Below are positions 8,729 to 17,163 of a DNA stretch of 36,088 bases, piece after piece. The stretch is from Deltaproteobacteria bacterium (lineage in GTDB: Bacteria; Bdellovibrionota; JAJCYS01). The stretch covers positions 1 through 36,088 of the forward strand of contig JAJCYS010000006.1 in assembly GCA_029262815.1 (NCBI GenBank), given 5' to 3'. The translations under genes and the position numbers were made by a program. Below the pieces are notes generated by a model, which had not been told where the DNA came from, made no database searches, and saw nothing but the letters and a program-made list of their open reading frames with translations. The first letter of the stretch is position 1. Each line of letters opens with the position of its first letter.

Positions 8729-10767
8729 GAATTGTTTTTTTGGTAGTCAGCACGCAATACACGTCGCATAACTTTGTTAGATGCCGTTCTTGGTAAGTTT
8801 TGCACAAACTTAAAAGATTTGATTTTAAACAAAGGGTTTAGCTTAGTTTTTAAAGCTCTCTGTAATTGACTCATCAGATCAGAGGAATCAATTGCTGCAT
8901 CCGCAACCACATAAACCACTAATTCACTTGGGCCTCCTGCTTCTGGAGACACAGAGATGGCTGCAGTTTCATGAACATGCTCAACTGTATTCAAGACACG
9001 TTCAATCTCTGCTGAGCTGACTTTGATACCACCTAAGTTCATAGTGTCGTCGGCTCGACCTTGCGCTCGGTACATTCCGCCTGATAAACATTGAATTTGA
9101 TCCCCATGACGACGAAGGGTGGGCATGGGTGTATCTTTATAATAAACATCATCATGATCTTGATTTAGCAAGGACTCAGAAAGTCCCAAAGATGGCCCCT
9201 CGATAAATACTTCACCATTTGGTGATGGTTTTCCTGATTCATCCAACACCTTGAATGCCAGTCCAAGTGCAGGTGTGGTAAAAACTGCAGGTGAGGCGGG
9301 TTGGACACAAGTTCCCGTAATGTACCCACCACCAATTTCAGTTCCACCGCAATACTCAATAATAGGTTTGTACCCGCCCAGATACATCAAATAATGATAG
9401 TCTTCAGCATTTGAGCATTCACCCGTTGAGCTAAATACATCGAGCTGAGACCAATTCAACCCTTCCATACAGTCAGACTCTCGCCATGCTTTGACAAGAC
9501 TTGGAACAACGCCTAGCATTGTCACGCCCGTGTTTTGAACAAATTCTCCGAAGGTTTTGGTCGTGGGCAGTCCATCGTATAAAGCCAAAGTCCCTCTATT
9601 GATCAGCCCTGCATATATAAGCCAGGGGCCCATCATCCAGCCAATGTTTGTAGGCCAAGCCAACACATCACAATCGTGAATATTGTGGTGCAGGTATGCA
9701 TCCGATGCACATTTAATGGGCGTCAGATGTGTCCACGGGATGGCTTTAGGATTTCCGGTTGTCCCAGATGAAAACAATATATTAGTTGCGTCATACGGAT
9801 CACAGCTGTGGGATTCAAATGATGTCCGATCACTTAAAAAATCCTGCCATGCCAGATCTCCTTCTCTTAAAGGTTCACAAAGTCCAGACATTGACTCACT
9901 ACACACAATTGCTAGCGGACTTTTGGCTTCCTTCACTTTTGTGTACAAAGGGAGTGGTTTACCGCCCCGTAAAATCGCATCTTGGGTAAAAATAGCTTTT
10001 GCATTGCCTATGCGCAATCGCGTTCCAATTTCATTGGACGCAAAACTGTCCGCTATTGAGATCACATGTCCGCCCATTTTGATAATACCTAAGTAGGCTG
10101 CAACACACTCAGGGGTGAGTGGCATATCGATGGCTATTGCATCTCCTGGACCTAGGTCCAATGCAGTGAGACCATTAGCAACACGATTCGTCAGATATTC
10201 AAGCATCTGATAGCTCATCGCTTCGATTTCACCGGTTTCATTTTGATATCGGATGGCAACAGCTTCTTTGGGTGCCAAAAAACAGCTATCAACAATATTG
10301 AGTTTGCTATCTTTCAACCAATTGGGATGTTGCACATTTCGGATATCCCCAGCTATACGATCGTAGGGTTGTTTGAATTGAATTTGGAGTTTCTTAAGCA
10401 TCAATGCCCAAAACCGTTCTTTTTCATTAATAGAAAAACGATAGAGGGCAGGGTAGTCCTCGAGCCCCAATTCATTCATAAGTTCATAGATTTGTGTACG
10501 ATGAATATGTTGCGGAATCCACATCGGGGGTGGCCCTTTGTCTGCCTCCTGCCAACTTTGATAAACACATTGATAGACATAACGGTGAAGGTCAAAGGAT
10601 TGGCTCTTGGTTAAAATCTCTTGAATACACAATTGCCAAACTTCGTGCGGGGTGTGATGTTTCTGGAGGTAGGTGATTTCGCTGGCAAGCAGCTCGGCCC
10701 CTTTTTTAGACAATCCCAAAGCAGTCAGCGTACCTACCTGAATTCCGGGTACATGATGTGCAGTCAT
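8725..10767 (-). CDS. AMP-forming acyl-activating enzyme (acetyl/acetoacetyl-CoA synthetase-like, plant AAE17/18-like)
   Basis: A 680-residue member of the ANL superfamily: it would adenylate a carboxylic acid with ATP and pass it to CoA. The phosphate-binding loop is NILFSSGTTGNPKAIPW, followed by ASTE-type TGECSNAEDYHY, EYCGGTEIGGGY, the hinge GRADDTMNLGGIK and the catalytic lysine in RTASNKVMRR. The long N-terminal region (VPGIQVGTLTALGLS, then GPPPMWIP and the GDIRNVQHPNWL stretch) resembles plant peroxisomal AAE17/18 more than ordinary acetyl-CoA synthetase. The frame is open to 10875, but I choose the ATG at 10767: it has AGGGGG 5 bases upstream, and the extra 36 codons read through a repeat-like palindrome. 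Substrate unknown. It overlaps the DCC-MsrA gene by ATGA. Confidence 0.88.
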   Translation of the reverse strand: MTAHHVPGIQVGTLTALGLSKKGAELLASEITYLQKHHTPHEVWQLCIQEILTKSQSFDLHRYVYQCVYQSWQEADKGPPPMWIPQHIHRTQIYELMNELGLEDYPALYRFSINEKERFWALMLKKLQIQFKQPYDRIAGDIRNVQHPNWLKDSKLNIVDSCFLAPKEAVAIRYQNETGEIEAMSYQMLEYLTNRVANGLTALDLGPGDAIAIDMPLTPECVAAYLGIIKMGGHVISIADSFASNEIGTRLRIGNAKAIFTQDAILRGGKPLPLYTKVKEAKSPLAIVCSESMSGLCEPLREGDLAWQDFLSDRTSFESHSCDPYDATNILFSSGTTGNPKAIPWTHLTPIKCASDAYLHHNIHDCDVLAWPTNIGWMMGPWLIYAGLINRGTLALYDGLPTTKTFGEFVQNTGVTMLGVVPSLVKAWRESDCMEGLNWSQLDVFSSTGECSNAEDYHYLMYLGGYKPIIEYCGGTEIGGGYITGTCVQPASPAVFTTPALGLAFKVLDESGKPSPNGEVFIEGPSLGLSESLLNQDHDDVYYKDTPMPTLRRHGDQIQCLSGGMYRAQGRADDTMNLGGIKVSSAEIERVLNTVEHVHETAAISVSPEAGGPSELVVYVVADAAIDSSDLMSQLQRALKTKLNPLFKIKSFKFVQNLPRTASNKVMRRVLRADYQKNNS

Positions 10768-10780
10768 AACGCCCCCTAGG
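10767..10780 (-). promoter_or_regulatory. Ribosome binding site that decides the acyl-activating enzyme start
   Basis: The minus strand reads CCTAGGGGGCGTT and then ATG. The AGGGGG core is spaced correctly for translation from 10767, whereas no comparable site precedes the far upstream frame start at 10875. Confidence 0.6.
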
Positions 10781-10825
10781 TTACGCTTCGCACTATACCA
10801 AGTTTGTGAACCTTCTTCTATTCTT

Positions 10826-10855
10826 TTGTCATCCCAGCGGAGGCAGAGTACCCCG
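10826..10855. repeat. Degenerate member of the GTCATCCC palindrome family
   Basis: TTTTGTCATCCCAGCGGAGG followed by an imperfect right arm resembles the better preserved copies at 22275 and 30929. The copy is decayed and its ends are uncertain. It lies in the leader of the acyl-activating enzyme gene. Confidence 0.3.
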
Positions 10856-10968
10856 GGCTTACACGGAGGAATCAATTTATTCTGCTTAGAGCAATCATCG
10901 CATATATTATCTAAGTTTATTTACTATTGTGGCTTTAAAACAATATTAATTTATGGTAAAAAGGCACC

Positions 10969-11976
10969 ATGAATCATAAGAATGCCATGCTCAGCCTCCT
11001 GTTGTTTTTCCCCGTTCCTGGTTTTGCTCAAAAACCCAACCTTGATTACCTACTACACAAATATGAAGCGATCATTGCCAAACATGGGTTTAACGAAATA
11101 GACGCGATCGTTGAGCTGGTTCAAGACCGGGATTTCTTTCCCGAAAAAGGGCTGGTTCATATTATGGGGTCTGCTGAAAATTTCTATGAGTGGATGATTT
11201 TCGTATTGTTCAGGTCCGATATGCACGTTCATATCAGTGGCACAATGGACGATCTAGACCTTTACAGACTCACGGCACCTATTGATCATAAGTTATTTGC
11301 CATTCGGGACCCTTACGCTCAAATTAATCAAATTGATGTAAACATCATTAGACATCTTTATTGGCCGACACTTCAAACAAGAACCCCACGTTTATTTGAA
11401 CTCTCGCCATACAAGACATCAGACAAACTCATCGAAGCAATGAAAACTCAAACAGTCACCCACAGCTTGAATATCCAATCAGCCCAAGTCGGATTATCCG
11501 ACGTCATATTAGCAATCAGCCCGAGGAAATATGAATCACTCATTCTTGATAATTTGAAAGAAGAGGGCCTCCTCTGGCTTACAACAGAATTTACCAGCAT
11601 GAAGCCACAAGGGGTTGAGTTTAATGAATTCCATGGAAGAGGGCTTATGGAATCAATATCCATGGCCTTAGTGACTGATCGTGTCGATAATCCTTTTCAC
11701 TACCGTCAAATTCTTGGTCCAGTTGGGGCATTTTTGCCCGCAAAAAAGAATAAGGGGGTAGATTTTAGCATTGAGCAACGAGCTGAACCCAAGAATCGAT
11801 TTTTTGGTTTATATGCTCGAGATCATCATGAATCTAGTGTGATAGCCACTAAACCAAATAAGCCAGTTGAAAAATCAAACGTTCTACCTTATTTAGAAGA
11901 GTTGTTGCCCGATAATTTCAATCACGTAACCAATTCACACGAAATTCCAAATTCATTGGTACTCATTACACACTAA
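10969..11976 (+). CDS. Orphan exported protein
   Basis: A 335-residue protein with a short Sec signal (MNHKNAMLSLLLFFPVPGFA, cut likely before QKPN). AAAAGG lies just upstream of the ATG. The body mixes helices and strands. GLVHIMGSAENFYEW (near 60-75) and DVILAISPRKYESLI followed by LLWLTTEF (near 180-215) faintly recall strands 1, 4 and 5 of a class I methyltransferase-like Rossmann fold, but no SAM-binding glycine motif is convincing, and an exported methyltransferase would be odd. I make no functional call. It is divergent from the acyl-activating enzyme gene and 29 bp ahead of another orphan gene, with which it probably shares a transcript. Confidence 0.75.
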   Translation: MNHKNAMLSLLLFFPVPGFAQKPNLDYLLHKYEAIIAKHGFNEIDAIVELVQDRDFFPEKGLVHIMGSAENFYEWMIFVLFRSDMHVHISGTMDDLDLYRLTAPIDHKLFAIRDPYAQINQIDVNIIRHLYWPTLQTRTPRLFELSPYKTSDKLIEAMKTQTVTHSLNIQSAQVGLSDVILAISPRKYESLILDNLKEEGLLWLTTEFTSMKPQGVEFNEFHGRGLMESISMALVTDRVDNPFHYRQILGPVGAFLPAKKNKGVDFSIEQRAEPKNRFFGLYARDHHESSVIATKPNKPVEKSNVLPYLEELLPDNFNHVTNSHEIPNSLVLITH

Positions 11977-12005
11977 CGCTTTCAAATCACAGTCTAGAGC
12001 AAGTC

Positions 12006-12782
12006 ATGAAGACGTACGGCCTGCCGAATTCACTTGAAACTATTCGAGCTTCTTCTGAACTAAGTGCCAAGTTAGGGTTAGCACTCCTCTGGTTATATTC
12101 TGCGTGGAACACAGATAATGAGTTGCTCTATTCTGACTATCGAAAACAAACTCAAGCCATCCCGATAACCCACTTTAAAAATAATATAACAACACAACCC
12201 GACAGGTTTGAGTTTGTTTCTACAGTTCTTCAAAGAGGACTGGACAGCGAAGACCCTGAGGCTCGGTCACTGGCTCAATTAATGATTTCTGAATTAATTC
12301 CTTTTACCACTTCTCAATCATTGGAAATCCGTAGTCAAGTTCTTGCATTGGTTCATCAGCTCAAGAATGAAACCGGAAAGTTTAATTCGCCCATTATAGA
12401 GCAATTCTGGATCGAGACGATTCTCGACTCAATGGTTGCTGGAAGTGATAAGAAGCAAGTTAGAAAAATCCTCAATGAAATTTTACGTACAGTGGATACT
12501 CATAAGTTACTCGGTGAGCTTATTTGGCGGTGCACTCAGCTATCTCAGAAATATCCTGATTTACTCACAAAGTTGGAGCTTGTTTTTCAAATGAGTCACG
12601 GTGAAAAAGGAGATAGTAAGGTAAACGCCTTATTTCAACGACTAGTGAAACATGCACAACTCATTCAAAAATTGACCAAAAATCCAAGATCTAAGACTTG
12701 GGATGAAATGATAATTCCAACGTACGCTTACCTCAGTCCATCATTTAAGCAGATTGAGAGGTCATTGATGTGTGAAGACTAA
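12006..12782 (+). CDS. Orphan all-helical cytoplasmic protein
   Basis: A 258-residue protein of no recognised family, with no signal peptide, no membrane segment and no cysteine-rich or catalytic motif. Successive amphipathic helices (for example ARSLAQLMISELIPF and EIRSQVLALVHQL) suggest a HEAT-like or other alpha-solenoid scaffold, which is a guess. It begins 29 bp after the stop of the exported orphan gene, so the two are probably one operon. The Shine-Dalgarno is weak (AGAGCAAG), consistent with coupling to the gene before it. Confidence 0.7.
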   Translation: MKTYGLPNSLETIRASSELSAKLGLALLWLYSAWNTDNELLYSDYRKQTQAIPITHFKNNITTQPDRFEFVSTVLQRGLDSEDPEARSLAQLMISELIPFTTSQSLEIRSQVLALVHQLKNETGKFNSPIIEQFWIETILDSMVAGSDKKQVRKILNEILRTVDTHKLLGELIWRCTQLSQKYPDLLTKLELVFQMSHGEKGDSKVNALFQRLVKHAQLIQKLTKNPRSKTWDEMIIPTYAYLSPSFKQIERSLMCED

Positions 12783-12899
12783 TGTGCAAAACACTTGAAA
12801 AAACCTGGTTGATAAAGTATTTTTCAGGTTGCGCTTGGATTTATTTAAAATAATCCGATGTAAAGCTATAAGTAGATAGCAAAAAAAAATAGGAAACTC

Positions 12900-13526
12900 A
12901 TGAACTTAAAACCAATTCGCGGTGTGTTATTCGATCTAGACGGGGTCATCATCGACTCAGAACAATTACATGGTCAAGCTTGGGAAGCTGTTGCGCAAAA
13001 ACACAAAATTCCTGAATTGACGCATGACAACTATGCAGATGCTCATTTTGGGGCATCTGATTACGACATAGCTGCACTCTTCTTTGCGCAAGCAGAAGTG
13101 CCTGAACGTGTCACAGAAAAGATTTCATACTATCTAGAAAACCTTCCGAATTTACCCATCTCAAAAGCAATTCATACCTTTATCACCCAAAGACCAAAAT
13201 CGATTGAGTCTATTGGTGTCGTTACGAATTGCTCTCGCAGGGAAGGGGAGCACTTGTTAGCAACTATCGGGTTATTACCTTATATCGATTTCCTTGTTAC
13301 GAGCAGTGATGTTGATCACCCTAAGCCTCAACCTGATCCGTATGCTAAGGGCCTTGTTTTGACACAAGAACGCTGCTTAGATATTCAAATTGATCAGGTG
13401 CTGGTGATTGAGGATTCAGTAGTCGGAGCAACAGCGGCACAGCATGCCGGCATTCCTAATATTATTCAAAAACCTTTTCGAGATTCATTTATAGACACCA
13501 CTTTAGAAGCACTATCCAAACGTTAA
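12900..13526 (+). CDS. HAD-superfamily hydrolase (beta-phosphoglucomutase/phosphatase-like)
   Basis: A 208-residue subfamily IA HAD enzyme. Motif I is VLFDLDGVIIDS (nucleophile D12, acid/base D14), motif II is VVTNCSRREG, motif III lysine lies in DHPKPQPDPY, and motif IV is VIEDSVVGATAAQHAGI. A small helical cap lies between motifs I and II (about residues 18-85), as in beta-phosphoglucomutase and sugar-phosphate phosphatases. The substrate cannot be told from the sequence. AGGAAA lies 5-10 bases before the ATG. It is a probable single gene: 117 bp separates it from the orphan pair upstream, and the downstream ATPase starts 74 bp on. Confidence 0.88.
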   Translation: MNLKPIRGVLFDLDGVIIDSEQLHGQAWEAVAQKHKIPELTHDNYADAHFGASDYDIAALFFAQAEVPERVTEKISYYLENLPNLPISKAIHTFITQRPKSIESIGVVTNCSRREGEHLLATIGLLPYIDFLVTSSDVDHPKPQPDPYAKGLVLTQERCLDIQIDQVLVIEDSVVGATAAQHAGIPNIIQKPFRDSFIDTTLEALSKR

Positions 13527-13600
13527 AACAGTAATAACACAAGAGAATCTCATCAACTATCTTGTTGTTATTCCGGATTAATAGCGATACCATTGTAAAT

Positions 13601-14755
13601 ATGGAATATCAAAGAATTCTTAATTTACCGAAATTATTAAAAAATAAATCTTTTTTCCTGTTTGGTCCTCGCTCTACAGGAAAAACGTACCTGATCAGAA
13701 AGCAGTTAAATGAAAAAGGAATCCTAATCGATCTTCTCAAAACTGAGCTCTATTTGCGACTGTCTGAAAACCCTACTGAAATTGAATCCATAATAGCTGC
13801 GAATAATAATTTAAAAGATAAGGTAGTAATAATAGATGAGATTCAAAAGATACCTGAACTTCTTAATGAAGTGCATCGATTAATTGAACAGGAAAATTTT
13901 TGCTTTTTACTGACGGGGAGTAGTGCCCGAAAATTGAAGCGAGGACATGCCAATTTGCTTGCTGGCCGCGCATGGACCGCTGAACTATTTCCCCTTTGTT
14001 TCGCGGAAATATCTAATTTTAACTTAGATCGATATCTTCGATTTGGCGGATTGCCACATGTGTACCCTAGTGAGCACCCAGAGGAGGAACTCGATGCCTA
14101 TGTCCAAACATACCTGAAAGAAGAAATTTTGGCGGAAGGCTTAATTCGAAAAATGCCACCTTTCTCAAGATTTTTGAGGGGTGCTGCACTTTCTAATGGT
14201 ACCCAACTAAATTTTACTCAACTTGGCAGTGACTGCCAAGTTGCACCGTCTACGGTTCGCGAATATTACGCTATTCTTGAAGATACGTTAGTGGGTTTTT
14301 TACTGGAACCGTGGACATACTCAAAGAAACGTAAGGCAACTCAAACAGCTAAGTTTTATTTTTTCGACTTAGGTGTTACACACACCATTTGCGGCACGAA
14401 AGAGCTGGATCGGAACTCGAATCTATATGGTATCAGCTTTGAGCATTTCATAGGATTAGAGCTGAAATCTTATTTGAGTTACAATCGCACCAAAGATTTA
14501 TTGACTTTTTGGCGCTCAAAACATGGCAGTGAAGTAGATTACTTGATTGGAGAGCACACAGCAATTGAGGTCAAATCATCCAAAAGAGTCTCATCACGGG
14601 ACTCTAAAGGGTTGATAGCATTACAAGAGGAAAAAGTATTTAAACAGTTCTACTTGGTCAGTCAGGACCGCACCGAAATGAAAAAAAATAATATCTCTTA
14701 TCTTCACTGGAAAACATTTTTATCAAAATTATGGAACAACGAATTATTTCAATAA
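13601..14755 (+). CDS. AAA_14/DUF4143 ATPase
   Basis: A 384-residue P-loop ATPase of the AAA_14 plus DUF4143 family, common as stand-alone genes in bacteria and archaea and of unclear role. Walker A is GPRSTGKT (22-29), Walker B is VVIIDEIQKIP, and the sensor is LLTGSSARKL. A winged-helix-like middle (LGSDCQVAPSTVREYYAIL) follows. The C-terminus has a PD-(D/E)XK-like nuclease pattern, EVDYLI (D313) then AIEVKSS (E323, K325). All ATPase and nuclease-like residues appear intact. The frame is open from a TTG at 13562, but family members begin close to the ATG at 13601. No Shine-Dalgarno is visible. It ends before a strong terminator. Confidence 0.85.
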   Translation: MEYQRILNLPKLLKNKSFFLFGPRSTGKTYLIRKQLNEKGILIDLLKTELYLRLSENPTEIESIIAANNNLKDKVVIIDEIQKIPELLNEVHRLIEQENFCFLLTGSSARKLKRGHANLLAGRAWTAELFPLCFAEISNFNLDRYLRFGGLPHVYPSEHPEEELDAYVQTYLKEEILAEGLIRKMPPFSRFLRGAALSNGTQLNFTQLGSDCQVAPSTVREYYAILEDTLVGFLLEPWTYSKKRKATQTAKFYFFDLGVTHTICGTKELDRNSNLYGISFEHFIGLELKSYLSYNRTKDLLTFWRSKHGSEVDYLIGEHTAIEVKSSKRVSSRDSKGLIALQEEKVFKQFYLVSQDRTEMKKNNISYLHWKTFLSKLWNNELFQ

Positions 14756-14779
14756 TTCCATTAGCGTCCGTCAGGGAGG

Positions 14780-14805
14780 GATCCCCGGGCACGCCCGTGG
14801 GAATC
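14780..14805. repeat. Imperfect GC-rich palindrome
   Basis: GATCCCCGGGCACGCCCGTG and the following GGAATC form an imperfect inverted repeat in an otherwise AT-rich intergenic stretch. It resembles the ends (GGATCC-like and GGAATC) of the other palindromes in the window. It may be a distant member of that family. Confidence 0.3.
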
Positions 14806-14820
14806 TATTACCAAACGTTA

Positions 14821-14859
14821 AAAAAACCTCCAGGGAAGTGTTACCCTGGAGGTTTTTTT
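14821..14859. terminator. Bidirectional intrinsic terminator
   Basis: AAAAAACCTCCAGGG, an 8-base loop, then CCCTGGAGGTTTTTTT give a perfect 9-bp stem flanked by A and T tracts. It serves the ATPase gene from the left and the HU gene from the right. Confidence 0.9.
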
Positions 14860-14887
14860 AATTGAAACCAGTCGTTGAAAAACTACA

Positions 14888-15157
14888 CTACAGTGCGTTT
14901 TTGAACTCTACGCCAGGTCTAAATTTAGGTACCCAAGAAGCTGGGATTTTCATCGTTTTGCCCGTTTGAGGATTGACCCCAGTACGTGCTTTTCTTTTAA
15001 TTTTGGTGAATGTTCCAAACCCCACCAATTTTACATCTTCACTCTTTTTTACGGATTTTTTGACATTAAATACGAGAGCATCGATAACCCGTCCCACATC
15101 AGCTTTTGTGAGCTTCGTATTATTTGAAATCTTCTCGACGAGCTGTTGTTTGTTCAT
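14888..15157 (-). CDS. hup: HU-family DNA-binding protein
   Basis: An 89-residue nucleoid-associated protein that binds and bends DNA as a dimer. The whole family pattern is present: MNKQQLVEKIS, VGFGTFTKIKRKARTGVNP (the signature and beta-arm, including the R-x-G-x-N-P tip) and VPKFRPGVEFKNAL at the end. Length is typical (about 90). A near-perfect AAGGAGG lies about 8 bases before the ATG, suggesting high translation. It stands alone, facing the terminator shared with the ATPase gene. HU and IHF subunits are similar in this motif, but the sequence fits HU best. Confidence 0.97.
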   Translation of the reverse strand: MNKQQLVEKISNNTKLTKADVGRVIDALVFNVKKSVKKSEDVKLVGFGTFTKIKRKARTGVNPQTGKTMKIPASWVPKFRPGVEFKNAL

Positions 15158-15315
15158 GGTCCATTCCTCCTTAATTAACCAGGTTTGAAAATATAGTTCT
15201 TATAGTACTGTCTTTTTTCCTCTTTAGTAAAAAAAAATCATGATTCAAACCACTTTTTTTAATTCAAGGTTGCGAACTGATCAGGGTTTGAAACAGAGCG
15301 TTAGGGTAGGTTGTT

Positions 15316-15543
15316 TTATTTCATGTGTTGGATGTAAAAGGTCATATCATCAGCAAGATGATTTAGTCTGTTCAGTCCCTTATAAATGTCATGATACACT
15401 TCTGTCACACTTTGAGAGGAACCGTCCTGTTGAGGTGATGTTACATGTTTGATGTTATGAAGCTCTCTTTGGGTGTTTAAAGCTTCCTTAATACCAGCGG
15501 ATCGTTTGATCCGCTTTTGCCATTTTTTCTTCTTTTGAACCAT
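15316..15543 (-). CDS. Small basic orphan protein (uncertain)
   Basis: A possible 75-residue protein: a very basic start (MVQKKKKWQKRIKR) and a polar helical end (EVYHDIYKGLNRLNHLADDM). No family is recognised. There is no good Shine-Dalgarno, only AAGTAG-like sequence. I include it because the composition is protein-like and the stretch 15158-15719 is otherwise empty. It lies on the same strand as HU, 158 bp upstream of that gene. Chance is a real alternative. Confidence 0.4.
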   Translation of the reverse strand: MVQKKKKWQKRIKRSAGIKEALNTQRELHNIKHVTSPQQDGSSQSVTEVYHDIYKGLNRLNHLADDMTFYIQHMK

Positions 15544-15719
15544 ATCTACTTACTGCATCGGAAATCAGATAAGAGTTCTTTATTAAGTCTCATTTCTATT
15601 AGAAAGGGGATTTGACCTGAGTTGAGTAAAAATGTCGCATAATATATATTATGTTACATTATTGATTGTTTTTTACTTATTCTCTCCAGATTCCAATTAT
15701 GATGACCAGAGAAATAACT

Positions 15720-16439
15720 ATGCGGGTCCTTCGAATAATAGCAATTGCATATATCTATATCCCAACCATTGCTTTTGGGTGCAGCCTTCAAGAAAAGCTT
15801 GATACCTTTGTTCTGAAGAAAAAAACAATCACGACTCATCGGTCTTTTTTTCAAAATGTACGGCATAGCATACCCAAAGAACATCTCGAACAGTATTTAT
15901 CCATTGTGCTAGATCAGAGTATTGAAGTTTTACACATCCCAGGATCCGTATTTGGCATCGGTCACATAGCCATACGAATACAGTCCCATGTCTACGATTT
16001 TTCGCCCTTGGGGTTCAAGAAAATACCGTTTATAGATTACTTCAAATCCGTTACCGCAGAGTCTCATGAAATTCGGGGTTATCTAATCCAAGCCAGTTTG
16101 GAAGAAATTCAAAAAGCTAAAATGCATGCTGAGGCACGGTTGAAAAATACTGCCTTCTTAAATAAAACGTTTCAAAGCGCTTTAAATAATTGCGCCAAGT
16201 ATGTCCACGGATGTCTCATGCATGGACAAAAACTCAGTTTAATGCCCTTTTTACGTTCCGAGCCTTTATATATCGTGGCTAAGTCAATTCATCATTCTGA
16301 TTTTATTGGGCAATATACTTATAATAGAGAATCTTCTCAAGATATCATGCCATTAGCCTATGGCATTAAGGTAGCTTTTCGATCTGTGATCTATATAGGC
16401 TTACCCATTGTGATTTACCACGCACTCATCTTTTTATAA
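15720..16439 (+). CDS. Candidate permuted papain-fold lipoprotein
   Basis: A 239-residue protein from the ATG at 15720; earlier in-frame ATGs at 15699 and 15702 would spoil the signal. Residues 1-20 are a hydrophobic signal ending A-F-G-C21, a reasonable lipobox. VFGIGHIAIRI...VYDFSP (78-95) and NNCAKYVHGCL (156-166) place a histidine (H82) before a cysteine (C158), the order of circularly permuted papain-like hydrolases such as LRAT, PPPDE and the Lnb/DUF4105 group, where a GHxxI-strand and an N-C helix are typical. The assignment is by pattern, not by a known family. A second hydrophobic segment (217-239) ends the protein, so it may be anchored at both ends. The small membrane protein gene follows 66 bp later. 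Confidence 0.65.
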   Translation: MRVLRIIAIAYIYIPTIAFGCSLQEKLDTFVLKKKTITTHRSFFQNVRHSIPKEHLEQYLSIVLDQSIEVLHIPGSVFGIGHIAIRIQSHVYDFSPLGFKKIPFIDYFKSVTAESHEIRGYLIQASLEEIQKAKMHAEARLKNTAFLNKTFQSALNNCAKYVHGCLMHGQKLSLMPFLRSEPLYIVAKSIHHSDFIGQYTYNRESSQDIMPLAYGIKVAFRSVIYIGLPIVIYHALIFL

Positions 16440-16505
16440 ATAGTCAAAAATTACCATCTAACATTTTGATGAGAACGGCCGATTACCAGTAAGAGGATAT
16501 TAGGT

Positions 16506-16724
16506 ATGAATCATTTGAAGCAGACCATTAAAAACCATAAAATCCTATCAGTAGGTTTACTTTCAGTTTGTATTTTTTTTGGCGTGCAGCAATCCGGACA
16601 TGCGGGTTCAGCAGTTGCAGGATTGGCTCTGTTTATGAAACAAATGACTGAGTGGATTTACAAAACAGAAACCAGACTAAGTACTATTGAAGAGCGGCTA
16701 AAAAGGCTTGAACGTCGTCCCTAA
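16506..16724 (+). CDS. Small exported or membrane protein with coiled coil
   Basis: A 72-residue protein: basic start (MNHLKQTIKNHK), hydrophobic segment at 13-26, a likely signal-peptide cut after GHA, then a second weakly hydrophobic patch and a C-terminal charged heptad stretch (KTETRLSTIEERLKRLERRP). Function unknown; the coiled coil suggests self-association or a partner. AAGAGGAT lies 7-14 bases before the ATG, supporting translation. It is the last gene of a short plus-strand pair and ends 8 bp before the stop of the minus-strand gene at 16733. Confidence 0.65.
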   Translation: MNHLKQTIKNHKILSVGLLSVCIFFGVQQSGHAGSAVAGLALFMKQMTEWIYKTETRLSTIEERLKRLERRP

Positions 16725-16732
16725 GGGACATC

Positions 16733-17038
16733 TCACATAAGGTAGGATTGGGTTTCAACGAGATCATTCTCGACCACATTAAAATACGTCCGTATCACCA
16801 GAGTCTTTTGGCGGACATCTAGCAAATCATAGTAGGACCTTTTGGACTCTATAGTTTCTTGGGAGATAAACTCAAAAAACAGATCTTTGACCTGATCAAC
16901 TTCCTCAGTATCGATTTCACAGTTCGACGAATAGGCAATCTTGATATCCATCGGTGTAAATAAATGATGAATACCGCTCTTAGACTGACTGACGAGATAC
17001 TCCACCTCACGCAGCTGAGATGGTGTTAAAAAAATCAT
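16733..17038 (-). CDS. Orphan small cytoplasmic protein
   Basis: A 101-residue protein of unknown family, without signal or membrane segment. I start it at the ATG at 17038 because AAGGAAG lies 6 bases before it, whereas the frame's earlier start at 17065 has no such site. It is acidic in the middle (CEIDTEEVDQVKDLFFEFI) and ends in strands and polar residues. The opening FLTPSQLREVEYLVSQS reads like a helix-initiating segment of a small regulator or adaptor, but nothing firmer can be said. It is divergent from the GAF-like gene, from which it is separated by an AT-rich 125-bp region. Confidence 0.65.
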   Translation of the reverse strand: MIFLTPSQLREVEYLVSQSKSGIHHLFTPMDIKIAYSSNCEIDTEEVDQVKDLFFEFISQETIESKRSYYDLLDVRQKTLVIRTYFNVVENDLVETQSYLM

Positions 17039-17134
17039 AGTACACTTCCTTGTGCACGAAGACAATCCGTGTCTACCTACTATTGTCGCGCATTATGAAA
17101 ATAATTCAACAAAGTACTTTTTTATAAAATTATG

Positions 17135-17140
17135 TATAAT
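17135..17140 (+). promoter_or_regulatory. Candidate -10 box for the GAF-like gene
   Basis: An exact TATAAT lies 24 bases upstream of the ATG at 17164 in a very AT-rich region. No good -35 box is seen at the right distance, so this is weak. Confidence 0.3.
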
Positions 17141-17163
17141 AGAATAATTGGTTTGCATAAAAG

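Noticed and set aside
10768..10875. N-terminal extension of the acyl-activating enzyme up to 10875
   Set aside because: The extra codons read through a palindrome-like repeat and have no ribosome site, while the ATG at 10767 has AGGGGG and matches the family N-terminus.
13533..13573. AATAACACAAGA...TCTTGTTGTTATT as terminator of the HAD gene
   Set aside because: The stem has a bulge, the loop is long and there is no T tract, so it is too weak to call.
15240..15452. A 70-residue plus-strand open frame opposite the small basic protein
   Set aside because: It has no Shine-Dalgarno and overlaps the more protein-like minus-strand frame; neither is certain.
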